Under the pieces are notes generated by a model. That model was not told the origin of the DNA, searched no databases, and saw only the letters and a program-made list of their open reading frames with translations. 64,000 nt of DNA from RHKX01 sp963743875 (GTDB taxonomy: Bacteria > Actinomycetota > Thermoleophilia > Solirubrobacterales > 70-9): assembly GCA_963743875.1 (NCBI GenBank), contig CAVURM010000005.1:186001-250000 (forward strand), read 5' to 3'. The number at the start of each line of letters is the position of its first letter. Position 1 is the stretch's first letter. Both the position numbers and the translations under genes were made by a program. Positions 1-8,254 of this stretch are shown one piece after another.

Positions 1-65
1 ACGATGAAGGGGGCCGGCGGGCCGGCCGCCGAACGGGTCCGGCGGAGCGGGGTGGGAAACCTCAT
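1..65 (-). CDS. Sulfotransferase, N-terminal fragment (runs off the left edge)
   Basis: Only the first 21 codons lie in the window. An ATG at 65 overlaps the stop of the preceding sulfotransferase by 4 nt (ATGA). After a basic leader the frame reads PPAPFI and then GT..., matching the PAPF[VI]VGV stretch that precedes the PAPS-binding loop in the two upstream sulfotransferases. It is therefore most likely a third member of the same tandem array. The start and coupling are seen directly; the function rests on this short match to its neighbours. Confidence 0.6.
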   Translation of the reverse strand, partial: MRFPTPLRRTRSAAGPPAPFI

Positions 66-1048
66 TCGACCCTATCCCCGGCCGGGGCCAGCTCGGTGTT
101 GAGCTCGTAGCCGAGTTCGGTCAACAGGCCGCCGGCGACGCCCTCGAACTCGGCCAGCTCCTCGTGCGTCATCTCGGTCCGCCAGCGGCCGGTGCGGTCC
201 GTCGTCGGCGGCTCGGAGGTGAGCGCGTGGGCGGCGAGGCGATTCGTACCGGTGCGGACGGTGCCGTTGTCGGAGTTGTCGAGATCCCGATCCATCTCGG
301 CCAGCCGATCCTGGGCGCGCTCGTGGTAGTCGAGCATCGCCGGGTCGAAGTCGAGCTCGATGAAGGCGCAGATCCGGTGCAGCGTCCCCTCGGTGTCGGT
401 GACCAGATCCTCGTAGCGGACCTCCAGGTAGCCGTTGCCCCTGATCTCCTCGGCGCCGTCGCGGGCCGCGATGATCCGCCGCTGCCAGCGCTCCGCCGCC
501 GCCGCCATCGGCACCGGGGAGCCGTCGATCACCCGCTCGCGCTGGGAGAGGGCGACGTCGCGGCCGTCGCGGATCAGATGGACGAATCGGGCCTCGGGAA
601 GAGCGCGGGCGATCCGCGGCATCGCGCGCATGTACCGGGGTGTCTTGTCGCCCCAGCGCGGCTTGCCCTGTCCCTCGGCATAGAGGTCGTAGAAGCACCG
701 GATGGCGTTGGCCGCGGTCAGCGGTCGAACCTGCTTTGCCCGGGCGCGGAACTCAGCCTCGTCGAGGCCGAAGTCGCCCCACCGGGGGTGCTTGGTGATC
801 GATCGGATCAGGCGTCGGCGCGTGTTCTCGTGGTTGGCGCGGCGAATCACCTCCGGGATGAAGTGGGTCTCGGGCGGGATCGTCAGCTCGGGGTGGGCGT
901 CGAGCATCATCCGCAGCAGCGTGGTCCCGGAGCGGTTGACGCCGACCACGAACGGGGCGGGCGCCCGCTTCGGCTCGCTGATCCTCTGCCGGAGCCGCGA
1001 CACCATCCCGAGCGGGTGGCGCCAGCCTGCCTGCCTGCGCGCGATCAC
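62..1048 (-). CDS. PAPS-dependent sulfotransferase (Sulfotransfer_3-like)
   Basis: This 328-residue protein should transfer a sulfuryl group from PAPS to a hydroxyl acceptor that cannot be read from sequence. The 5'-phosphosulfate loop is GVNRSGTT (residues 36-43), followed by LDAHPELTIPPETHF, which is typical of bacterial sulfotransferases. The 3'-phosphate motif is HLIRDGRDVALS near residue 158. No signal peptide or membrane segment is evident, so it should be cytoplasmic. The start is GTG at 1048, overlapping the stop of the upstream sulfotransferase (GTGA); an in-frame ATG at codon 15 is an alternative. It is the middle member of a tandem triplet and is probably translationally coupled on both sides. 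Confidence 0.9.
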   Translation of the reverse strand: MIARRQAGWRHPLGMVSRLRQRISEPKRAPAPFVVGVNRSGTTLLRMMLDAHPELTIPPETHFIPEVIRRANHENTRRRLIRSITKHPRWGDFGLDEAEFRARAKQVRPLTAANAIRCFYDLYAEGQGKPRWGDKTPRYMRAMPRIARALPEARFVHLIRDGRDVALSQRERVIDGSPVPMAAAAERWQRRIIAARDGAEEIRGNGYLEVRYEDLVTDTEGTLHRICAFIELDFDPAMLDYHERAQDRLAEMDRDLDNSDNGTVRTGTNRLAAHALTSEPPTTDRTGRWRTEMTHEELAEFEGVAGGLLTELGYELNTELAPAGDRVE

Positions 1049-2040
1049 GGAGCCTCGCCGTCAGCGTCCGCCGCCGGGCGCGGCTCGGTGCCCGGTCCGT
1101 CGCCGGTCTCGTAGCCGAGTTCGACGAGAAGGGGTCCTGCGATCGCCTCGAACTCCTCGCGGTCGGAGCGGTCCATGGACTCCCGCCAACGGCTGACCCG
1201 CCGAGGATCGGGCTTCTCTGTGGTCCGCGCGTGGGTCGCCATCCGTCGCTCGACGCTGAGGGTAGTCCGCTTGCCGTCGTCGGGCAGCTCCCGCTTCATC
1301 TCCTCGAGCCGGTCGCCGGAGCGCTCGTGGTAGGAGAGCAGCGCGTCGTCCCACGGCAGCTCGAAGAACTCACAGACGGTCTCGAGGGTCGCCTGCGTGT
1401 CCAGGATCAGATTCTCGTAGCGGATCTCGGTGTAGTGGGAGAGCCGCTTCGCCTGCTCACGGGCGCGGGTGATTCGACGGACCCAGCGCTCGGCGATGCG
1501 ATCGATCGGGTGCTCCTTGTCGGCCCGCTCGCGGATCGAGAGGGCGACGTCGCGCCCGTCGCGGATCACGTGCACGAAGCGGGCCTCCGGCAGCGCTCGT
1601 TCGATCTTGCGCATGCTCTTGACGTAGATCGGCGTCTTCTCGCCCCACCGGGGCTTACCGACCCGCTCGGCGTAGCTCTCGTAGAAGGCGCGCAGGGCGT
1701 CGCCGGCGTTGAGCGGCTCGATCGCTTGGAATCGCTGGAGCAGCTCCTCCTCGGAGAGGCCGAAGTCCCCCCACTCGCGCTGGCTCGTGATCGTCGCGAG
1801 CAGCGTCTCCGGCGTCGGCTTCGGCGACGTCGACTCCGCCGCCTCGATCAGCTCCGGGACGAAGTGGGTCTCCGGGGGGACGGTCAGGTCCGGGTGCGCG
1901 TCGAGCATCATCCGCAGCAGCGTCGTGCCGGAGCGGTTGACGCCGACGACGAACGGTGCCGGCAGTCGCTCGGGACCGCGACCGGAGGCGCGGCGGGTTC
2001 TGGACTCTCGCCAGACTCTCTGTGGGCTCGGAAGTGCCAT
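1045..2040 (-). CDS. PAPS-dependent sulfotransferase (Sulfotransfer_3-like)
   Basis: This 331-residue paralogue of the next gene downstream keeps the GVNRSGTT PAPS loop (residues 33-40), the LDAHPDLTVPPETHF continuation and the 3'-phosphate motif HVIRDGRDVALS. It begins at an ATG (2040) and is the first gene of the three-sulfotransferase run, separated by 112 nt from the glycosyltransferase upstream. The extended match to its neighbours indicates local duplication. The acceptor is unknown; nearby glycosyltransferases and methyltransferases suggest a glycan or glycolipid. Confidence 0.9.
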   Translation of the reverse strand: MALPSPQRVWRESRTRRASGRGPERLPAPFVVGVNRSGTTLLRMMLDAHPDLTVPPETHFVPELIEAAESTSPKPTPETLLATITSQREWGDFGLSEEELLQRFQAIEPLNAGDALRAFYESYAERVGKPRWGEKTPIYVKSMRKIERALPEARFVHVIRDGRDVALSIRERADKEHPIDRIAERWVRRITRAREQAKRLSHYTEIRYENLILDTQATLETVCEFFELPWDDALLSYHERSGDRLEEMKRELPDDGKRTTLSVERRMATHARTTEKPDPRRVSRWRESMDRSDREEFEAIAGPLLVELGYETGDGPGTEPRPAADADGEAP

Positions 2041-2125
2041 TGATGCGAGTCGCCCCGCGTTTCCCTCTGATGCTCGGAGGAGGGGGGCGCCCCGGGATGC
2101 GGGTGCACTGAAGTAACCCCGAGGC

Positions 2126-2145
2126 GAGGCCGGATTCTAGGCCTC
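2126..2145 (-). terminator. Short stem-loop downstream of glycosyltransferase
   Basis: GAGGCC and GGCCTC arms flank an 8-nt loop, just past the stop of the glycosyltransferase ending at 2153. There is no T tract. It could end that transcript before the sulfotransferase run. Confidence 0.3.
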
Positions 2146-2152
2146 CGGTGGC

Positions 2153-3229
2153 TCAGCCGTCGAGCAGCGTCCCGAGCGCGGCAACCGTCTGATCCCAGCT
2201 GTGACGCTCGCGAGAGCGCACCGCGCCCTCCCGCAGGCGGTCGAGCTCGGCCGGGTCGGCGAGCCGCTCGATCGCTGCCGTCATCGCCTCGATGTCGGGG
2301 CGCCGGGCGGGGATCCCGGATCGAGCGGTGCCGTCGGGATGGGAGGGGACGAGCAGGCCGTTGCAGCCGTCGATCACCACCTCGTTCATCGGCGGGTCGT
2401 CGTTGGCGATGGTCGGCATGCCGAAGGCGACGGCCTCATACAGCGGCAGGCCGAGCCCCTCCCAACGCGACGGTGAGATCGAGACGTCGTTGGCTGCGAT
2501 CGCCTCGAGATGCTCCTGCCAGGGCTCGTCGGCGAGCCGCAGCTCGATTCGTGGGTCGGCCTCGACCAGCGGGAGGATCTGCTTCAGTCGCGAGCGCTCG
2601 ACCTGCGCCTTGACGAGCAGCCTGAGGTCGTCGCGGCGCGACCGGGAGAAGGCCTCGATCACCGGTTCGGCCGGCTTGCGATGACCGAGAAACCCGCCGG
2701 GGAAGACGAAGCGGACGAGGCCATCGTTGCTGTGGCGAGCCGGTACCGCCAGCAGTTCGGGGTGGATGCCCCAGGGAACGCGAGGCGTCTCCAGCCCCCA
2801 GCCGCGGTATCGCTCCTGCTCACACTTCGTGACCGAGTAGACGACGTCGTAGGCCTCGCGGGCCGGCCGCAGGTGCTCCTCGGTGAAGTGCTCCCAGACG
2901 AACCGGCCGATCACCCGCACGCCCTCGGCGCGGAGCCGCGCCAGCTCCTCGAACTGGTAGTTCTGATCGCAGAGGATCAGGTCGATCGCGTTGTCCTCGA
3001 CCCAGGCCGCGTACTCGGCATACGGTGTCTCGAAGCTGGAGGCGGCGGTGACGTCGGGCTGGTCCCAGACGCCGGTTCGCTCGAGCGCTCCGCCCATCGG
3101 CCCCTTCTCCCGCCGGGGTTTGGCGAGAACGAAGCTCCGGTGACCGAGCTGATCGACGGCGCTGCGGAGGTAGCGACCGACGACCGGCTGCCCGCGGTTG
3201 AACCACTTGCTGACGATCCCCACGTTCAT
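2153..3229 (-). CDS. Glycosyltransferase, GT4-like GT-B fold
   Basis: This 358-residue protein should transfer a sugar from a nucleotide-sugar donor. The C-terminal half has the GT4 E-x7-E signature in SRWEGLGLPLYEA, followed by a donor-site stretch (GMPTIANDDPPMNEVVIDG). The N-terminus MNVGIVSKWFNRGQPVVGRYLRSA is a family hallmark shared with three more paralogues here (3992-5148, 6867-7940, 18192-19343). No signal peptide is seen. The ATG at 3229 lies 7 nt after the stop of the methyltransferase gene upstream, so the two are probably co-transcribed. Donor and acceptor are unknown. Confidence 0.88.
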   Translation of the reverse strand: MNVGIVSKWFNRGQPVVGRYLRSAVDQLGHRSFVLAKPRREKGPMGGALERTGVWDQPDVTAASSFETPYAEYAAWVEDNAIDLILCDQNYQFEELARLRAEGVRVIGRFVWEHFTEEHLRPAREAYDVVYSVTKCEQERYRGWGLETPRVPWGIHPELLAVPARHSNDGLVRFVFPGGFLGHRKPAEPVIEAFSRSRRDDLRLLVKAQVERSRLKQILPLVEADPRIELRLADEPWQEHLEAIAANDVSISPSRWEGLGLPLYEAVAFGMPTIANDDPPMNEVVIDGCNGLLVPSHPDGTARSGIPARRPDIEAMTAAIERLADPAELDRLREGAVRSRERHSWDQTVAALGTLLDG

Positions 3230-3236
3230 CGCAGGG

Positions 3237-3950
3237 TCAGGAGTCGGCGTTGCGCTTGTTGCGACCGCCGCGACCGCCCCGGTTGCCGCCGTTGACGCTC
3301 ATCAGCCTGGCCTTGCGGGGGAGCAGGCGGCCGTGGTCGATGCTGCCGCTCGGGACGGCGTGCACGCAGAGTCGCCCCCAGTGCTCTTCGCGTCCCTCCT
3401 CCCAGACGGTGGAGACGCCGCCGAAGCCGGCGGTGGTGAGCATCGACTCGATGCATGCCCGATTGGGGATCCACCAGTTCGACGGGTTGCCGGCCTCGTC
3501 GCCCTGGAACATCATCATCGGCTCGTCGTCGCCCAGCGTCGTCGAGGCGGTCTCGATCACAAGCAGCTCACCGACAACGCTGCGCAATCTCATCAACAGG
3601 GCCATGGGATTCGGCACGCTGTAGATCAGCCCTGAGCAGAGGACGACGTCGAAGCTGCCGAGCCCCTCCCAGAGGTCGCCGAACACGTCCATCTGCAGGA
3701 ACTCGAACCCGTAGCGGTCGACGTTGGCACTGAGGTCGCCGCTCGTGCAGATGTCGACCCCGACGACGGTATCCGCACCGCGCCGGACGGCGTCCGCGCA
3801 ATGAACGCCCTCCCAGCAGCCGACGTCGAGGAAGCTCCTGCCGCCGAGCTCGACCGGCAGCCGGAACTGCTCCCAGCGGCTCGCCTTGCCGACCGCGAGC
3901 AGTTCGCTGTCGAGGCCTTCGATCTCGGATTCGGGGTTTGCGCTGTCCAT
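3237..3950 (-). CDS. Class I SAM-dependent methyltransferase, CmoB/DUF1698-like
   Basis: From the ATG at 3950 this encodes 237 residues. The SAM-binding motif I is FLDVGCWEGVHCADA, followed by an acidic strand end VVGVD and a motif IV-like FDVVLCSGLIYSV. The spacing and the WW..PN stretch resemble the DUF1698 (tRNA mo5U34 methyltransferase-like) group, which also includes natural-product and glycan O-methyltransferases. The tail is Gly/Arg/Asn-rich. The frame stays open upstream to 4622, but that part only shadows the neighbouring gene, so the internal ATG is preferred. Its place among glycosyltransferases suggests it modifies the same product. Confidence 0.78.
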   Translation of the reverse strand: MDSANPESEIEGLDSELLAVGKASRWEQFRLPVELGGRSFLDVGCWEGVHCADAVRRGADTVVGVDICTSGDLSANVDRYGFEFLQMDVFGDLWEGLGSFDVVLCSGLIYSVPNPMALLMRLRSVVGELLVIETASTTLGDDEPMMMFQGDEAGNPSNWWIPNRACIESMLTTAGFGGVSTVWEEGREEHWGRLCVHAVPSGSIDHGRLLPRKARLMSVNGGNRGGRGGRNKRNADS

Positions 3951-3991
3951 GGGCCGGGGAGCGTAGACCGTTCGTCGCGAGCGTTCCGGGG

Positions 3992-5148
3992 TCAGGTACC
4001 GACCAGCGCGGCCAGGTCGGCGACGGTGCGCGACCAATCCCGGCGAGCACGCAGCTCGCCGACGCCGGCCCTCATCCGCTCGAGCTCGCTGCGGTCGCCG
4101 AGCCGTTCGATCGCCGCCGCGAGCGCCCCGACGTCCGGATCCCAGGCCGGGATGCCGGAGCGCGCAGTGCCGTTCTGGATCGAGGGGACGAGAATGCCGC
4201 TGTTGCCGTCGATCACCATCTCCGACATCGGCGGCTTGTCGTTGGTGATGATCGGCAGGCCGAACGCGGTCGCCTCGTACAGCGGCAGACCCAGCCCCTC
4301 CCAGCGGGACGGGGCCAGGCAGACGTCGCAGGCGGCGAAGCGGGCTCTGTGGATGGCCTCGGGCTCGTCGTCGAGCATCAGCTCGATTCGCGGATCGGCC
4401 TCGGCGGCGTCCTTGAGGGCCTCGTCGTTGCGGGGAACCTGCGCGTTGATCAGCAGCCGCAGGTGCTCGCCCTCGACCTTGCCGAAGGCGCGGATCACCT
4501 TGCGGATCGGCTTGCGGCGACCGAGGAAGCTCCCTGGGAAATAGAAGGAGACAACTCCGGCCAGATCTCCGCTTCGCGTCCGGGCCTCGCTGGCCGGTCG
4601 GCGCGGTGTTGCCGCTCGGCAAGGGCGTCGGTGTTGGGCGGCGTCAGGTTGAGGTTGGGTGGGGCGAGCAGCTCGGGGTGGATTCCCCATTGGACGTAGG
4701 GGCTCTCGATGCCCAGCTCGGCGTAGCGGGCCTGTTCGGCCAGGGTCAGCGAGTAGATCGTGTCGTAGGCGGCCTTGGCCGGCTCGACGTGCTCGTCGGC
4801 GAAGTACTCCCAGACGAACCGGCCGACGGTGCGAATGCCCATCGTCCCGAGCGCCCCGACCGCGTCCCACTGGTAGTTCTCGTCGAAGAGGATCAGCTCG
4901 AGTCCGTTGTCTCGCGCCCACCCTTCGTACTCGGCCACCGGTATCTCGTGGGTCGATCCCTCGGTCACCCCCGGCTGATCCCAGACTGGATCCTGCTCGC
5001 CCTCGGCCGCCTGCTTGGCCCGGGGTCCCGAACCGGGGCGGGAGAGCACGAAGGTCTCGTGGCCGAGCTCCTCGAGGGCGGAGCGGATCTGCCGCGCGAC
5101 CACGGCCTGGCCGCTGGCGGTCCACTTGCTGACGATCCCGATCCGCAC
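3992..5148 (-). CDS. Glycosyltransferase, GT4-like (frameshifted)
   Basis: The second paralogue of the local GT family. The N-terminal frame from GTG 5148 reads MRIGIVSKWTASGQAVVARQ and continues to about 4600. The C-terminal frame (GVVSFYFPGSFLGRRKP through SRWEGLGLPLYEA, E-x7-E) ends at 3992. The two frames overlap between about 4565 and 4625, so one indel splits an otherwise complete protein of about 385 residues. Compared with its paralogues it also has about 20 extra residues before the FPGSF strand, in the same place as the break. It starts 6 nt after the O-methyltransferase stop. Real inactivation and assembly error both fit. Confidence 0.75.
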
Positions 5149-5154
5149 GTCAGG

Positions 5155-5829
5155 TCACCTCGGTTCGCGTTTGCGGGCGAGCGTGATGCCGTCGGCGATG
5201 CCGAGCATCGACACGTCGACCCGCTCGTCGGTGGCGATCAGGTCGTTCAGCCGGGCGATCACCTGCGCGCTCTCGTCGTCGGGGGCAGGATCGAGGACGG
5301 AGCCGTCGCGGAGCATGTTGTCGAGCACGACCAACCCACCCGGCCGCAACAGCTCCAGGCAGGCTTCGTAGTACTCGGGATAGCCGACCTTGTCGGCGTC
5401 GATGAAGGCGAGGTCGAAGGGCTCGGCCCCCTCGCCGATGAGGCGATCGAGGGTCCCTTCGGCCGGGCCGAGGAGGATCTCGATCCGGTCCGCCACGCCC
5501 GCCCCGGCGAAGTTGGCCTCGGCGACGGCGGCGCGTTCGGGGTCGAGCTCGCAGGCGAAGAGGGTCCCCCCGGCGACCAGACCACGGGCGATGCAGATCG
5601 CTGAGTAGCCGGTGAACGTGCCGAGCTCGATCGCCCGACGGGCGCCGACCAAGCGGGTCAGCATCGTCATCAGGGCGCCCTGGTCGGGCGAGATCTGCAT
5701 CACCGCGATGTCGCCGAGCGCCGCGGTCCGCTCGCGCACACCCGCAAGGGCCGCGTCCTCGCGGGCCCCGTGTCGGACGACGTAGTCGTGGAGCTCGGGG
5801 GTGAGCGCGATGAACTTGGGTTCGCTCAC
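5155..5829 (-). CDS. SAM-dependent O-methyltransferase (caffeoyl-CoA OMT-like)
   Basis: This 224-residue protein matches the length and layout of the class I O-methyltransferase family 3. Motif I reads AIELGTFTGYSAICIA near residue 65, the acidic strand is FACELDP, and the metal/substrate segment is LAFIDADKVGYPEYYE followed by GGLVVLDNML. The family methylates hydroxyls with Mg2+; the local acceptor is not known. GTG at 5829 overlaps the stop of the upstream sulfotransferase (GTGA), so the two are probably coupled. Confidence 0.88.
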   Translation of the reverse strand: MSEPKFIALTPELHDYVVRHGAREDAALAGVRERTAALGDIAVMQISPDQGALMTMLTRLVGARRAIELGTFTGYSAICIARGLVAGGTLFACELDPERAAVAEANFAGAGVADRIEILLGPAEGTLDRLIGEGAEPFDLAFIDADKVGYPEYYEACLELLRPGGLVVLDNMLRDGSVLDPAPDDESAQVIARLNDLIATDERVDVSMLGIADGITLARKREPR

Positions 5830-6752
5830 GCGCCGGCGGCCGGCGTTCCCGCGCCGACCTCGTAACCGAGCTCGCTCAACAGCTCCCCGGCGGCACCGTC
5901 GAAGGCAGCGACGTCCTCAGGGGACATCTTCTCCCTCCAGCGGTACATCGCGCCCGGGTCCGGCGGCTTCTGCGTCATCGCATGCGCCTGCATTCGCTCC
6001 TCGCCGGGGCGGGTGGGCTTTCCGTCCGCCGCCGGCAGGTCACGGGCCATCTCCGACATTCGCTCGGCGGCATGCTCGTAGTAGGTGAGCATCACGGGGT
6101 TCCACTCGAGCTCGAGGAACTCCGAGATCTTCCGCAGATTCGGCTCGGTGTCGGTGACCAGATCCTCGTAGCGAAGCTCCATGTAGTGCTGGAGCTTGCC
6201 GCCCTGCTTCTGGGCGCGGCGGATGCGCCGCTGCCAGCCCTCTGCGACCTGCGCCGCCGGTGCCGGGTCCTTGTCGCCGAGCGTCCGCTTCCAGCGGGAC
6301 AGGGCCACGTCGCGGCCGTCCCGGATCACGTGGATGAAGCGCGCCTCCGGCAGCGTCCGCTCGATCTTGCGCATGTTCTTGACGTAGGCCGGGGTCTTCT
6401 CGCCGTAGCGCGGCTTCGACCGGCGCTCGGCGTACATCTCGTAGAAGGCACGCAGTGCGGGGCCGGACTCGAACGCACCGAGCGCCTTCCACGCATCGAC
6501 CACGTCGGCCGGGTCGGTGTGGAGGTCGCCCCACTGGCGGACCGCGGTCATCGTCTCGACCGCCTGCTCGGGCGTCGCCCCTCCCTCGATCGCGTCGATC
6601 AGGTCGGGGACGAAGTGGGTCTCGGGCGGGATCGCCAGGTCGGGATGCGCGTCGAGCATCAACCGCAGCATCGTGGTGCCGGAGCGGCCGACGCCGACGA
6701 TGAAGGGAACGGGTGGGCGATGCTCCGGTTCCTTCGTCTTGAACAGGCTCAT
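5826..6752 (-). CDS. PAPS-dependent sulfotransferase (Sulfotransfer_3-like)
   Basis: This 308-residue paralogue of the sulfotransferases at 62-2040 has the PAPS loop GVGRSGTT (residues 21-28), the LDAHPDLAIPPETHF continuation and the 3'-phosphate motif HVIRDGRDVALS. It starts at ATG 6752 and is coupled by a 4-nt overlap to the O-methyltransferase. It is soluble with no export signal. Upstream lies the 51-bp dyad at 6799-6849, so this gene probably opens its own transcription unit or follows a processed one. Confidence 0.9.
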   Translation of the reverse strand: MSLFKTKEPEHRPPVPFIVGVGRSGTTMLRLMLDAHPDLAIPPETHFVPDLIDAIEGGATPEQAVETMTAVRQWGDLHTDPADVVDAWKALGAFESGPALRAFYEMYAERRSKPRYGEKTPAYVKNMRKIERTLPEARFIHVIRDGRDVALSRWKRTLGDKDPAPAAQVAEGWQRRIRRAQKQGGKLQHYMELRYEDLVTDTEPNLRKISEFLELEWNPVMLTYYEHAAERMSEMARDLPAADGKPTRPGEERMQAHAMTQKPPDPGAMYRWREKMSPEDVAAFDGAAGELLSELGYEVGAGTPAAGA

Positions 6753-6798
6753 GGCCGCAAGCGTAGGTTACGGGCCATAGGGTGGGCGGCCCTCATTC

Positions 6799-6849
6799 AC
6801 GCGAGATGGCAGAAACCGGCTGCGTGAGCCGGTTTCTGCAACTTCGCGT
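6799..6849. repeat. 51-bp dyad, copy 1 of a dispersed hairpin family
   Basis: A perfect 13-bp inverted repeat (GCAGAAACCGGCT / AGCCGGTTTCTGC, 5-nt loop) lies inside outer arms ACGCGA / TCGCGT separated from it by a 4x4 internal loop. A second 51-bp element with the same ends and partly the same arms is at 53769-53819. Here it sits after the glycosyltransferase ending at 6867, where it could act as a terminator or a REP-like element. Confidence 0.7.
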
Positions 6850-6866
6850 TGGGGAGTGTCCGCGCC

Positions 6867-7940
6867 TCAGCGGGCGAGGAGGGCGGAAAAATCCCCGACC
6901 GTTCGGTCCCAGTTGCGCTCTTCGCGGGTTCGCAGGGCGCCGGCTGACAGCTCGGCCCGCAGGCCGGGATCGGCGAGGCGGGAGATCGCCTCGGTCAGGG
7001 CGTCGACGTCGACGGTCCTGGCGGGGATCCCGGAGTTGGCGAGGCCGTCGTCGTGGGAGTGGACGAGGATGCCGTTGACGCCGTCGACGACGAGCTCGTT
7101 CATCGGCGCGTCGTCATTGCAGACGATCGGCTGGCCGAACGCGATCGCCTCGTAGAGATGAAGGCCGAGTCCCTCCCAGCGGGCGGGCGCCATGCAGACG
7201 TCGGCGTCGGCGAACATCTGCAGGTGGACGTCGGTGGGGAGGTCCTCGAGGACCAGCTCGACGCGCGGATCCTTCTTCACCGCCCGCTCCAGGAACTTCA
7301 TCCGCCGCTCGATCTGGGCCTTGACGATCAGGCGCAGCTCCGACTCGGGCGCGGCCGCGAAGGCGTTGATGACCTCCTTGAACGGCTTCCGCTTGCCCAG
7401 CAACCCCGCGTGGTAATGGAATTGGACCAAGCCCTCGTGGTTTCGGTTCGGGGTGATCTCGAAGTACTCGGGATGGACGCCGTACTGGACGTAGGGCGTC
7501 TCGATGCCCATGGTTGCGTAGCGCTCCTGCTCGGCCCTGGTCAGCGAGTAGACGAGGTCGTAGGCCTCACGGGTCGGAGCGACGTGTTCGTCGCTGAAGC
7601 GCTCCCAGACGAACCGGCCGATCGTGCGGACCCCCGAGGCGCGCAGGGCCTTCAGTGATTCGAACTCGTAGTTCTGGTCGAAGAAGCAGACCTCGATCCC
7701 GGTCCGCTCGGCCCAGTCGAGCAGCTCCTGCTCAGGGATGAAGAAGCTCGACGCCGACGTCACTCCCTCGGCGGCCCAGACGTCGTCCTCGCGAGCCTCC
7801 TGCGGCATCGGGAAGCTCTCCTTCGTCGGCCGGCCGAGGATGAACGTCTCGTGGCCGAGCTGATCGAGGGCGGAGCGAAGCTGGCGGGCGACGACGCCCT
7901 GCCCGCGGTTGAACCAGAAGGCGCAGATCCCGACTCGCAC
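6867..7940 (-). CDS. Glycosyltransferase, GT4-like GT-B fold
   Basis: This 357-residue intact member of the local GT family has the N-terminus MRVGICAFWFNRGQGVVARQ, the conserved IGRFVWERFSDEHV block near residue 105, and the E-x7-E motif in ARWEGLGLHLYEA followed by GQPIVCNDDAPMNEL. It starts at GTG 7940 and is the first gene of the leftmost minus-strand cluster. Upstream is a 314-nt gap with a long inverted repeat; downstream is a strong hairpin. Donor and acceptor are unknown. Confidence 0.88.
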   Translation of the reverse strand: MRVGICAFWFNRGQGVVARQLRSALDQLGHETFILGRPTKESFPMPQEAREDDVWAAEGVTSASSFFIPEQELLDWAERTGIEVCFFDQNYEFESLKALRASGVRTIGRFVWERFSDEHVAPTREAYDLVYSLTRAEQERYATMGIETPYVQYGVHPEYFEITPNRNHEGLVQFHYHAGLLGKRKPFKEVINAFAAAPESELRLIVKAQIERRMKFLERAVKKDPRVELVLEDLPTDVHLQMFADADVCMAPARWEGLGLHLYEAIAFGQPIVCNDDAPMNELVVDGVNGILVHSHDDGLANSGIPARTVDVDALTEAISRLADPGLRAELSAGALRTREERNWDRTVGDFSALLAR

Positions 7941-7967
7941 AGTCGAGAGAGGATGTCAGAGGCCGTC

Positions 7968-8052
7968 GAGGGGCGGATGGGCGCCACTCCCGGGGCCGCG
8001 CCTTCGGCGCTGTTTGGGGACGGCCCCGGGAGCGGAGCCCATCCGCCCCTCC
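7968..8052. repeat. Long imperfect inverted repeat in the 7941-8254 gap
   Basis: The arms 7968-7998 and 8021-8052 match over about 31 bp with two mismatches. The loop contains a nested GCGCC/GGCGC stem. No gene is seen in 7941-8254; the rest of the gap has further short GC-rich dyads around 8205-8255. Possible roles are terminator for purQ or structured RNA. Confidence 0.6.
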
Positions 8053-8254
8053 GAACCGGTCGCCTGCCGTGCGAGTCGGGGTTTCGAGAGCAGCTTTGGG
8101 AAAGGACAACTGCCGGCGGTTGTCTCCGGCCATCCTTTCCGGTGCGGGCCGGTTTGCCTGTCGTCAGGTGCCTTAGGGGTGGCTCACAGGACCGTCCACA
8201 AGCAAGGCCGAAGGCCTGGTCCTGGGGGCCGCCCCTCCCCACCCCTCGGGGAGG

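Noticed and set aside
3951..4622. N-terminal extension of the methyltransferase frame
   Set aside because: This part is antisense-frame noise within the neighbouring glycosyltransferase; the SAM motif follows the ATG at 3950.
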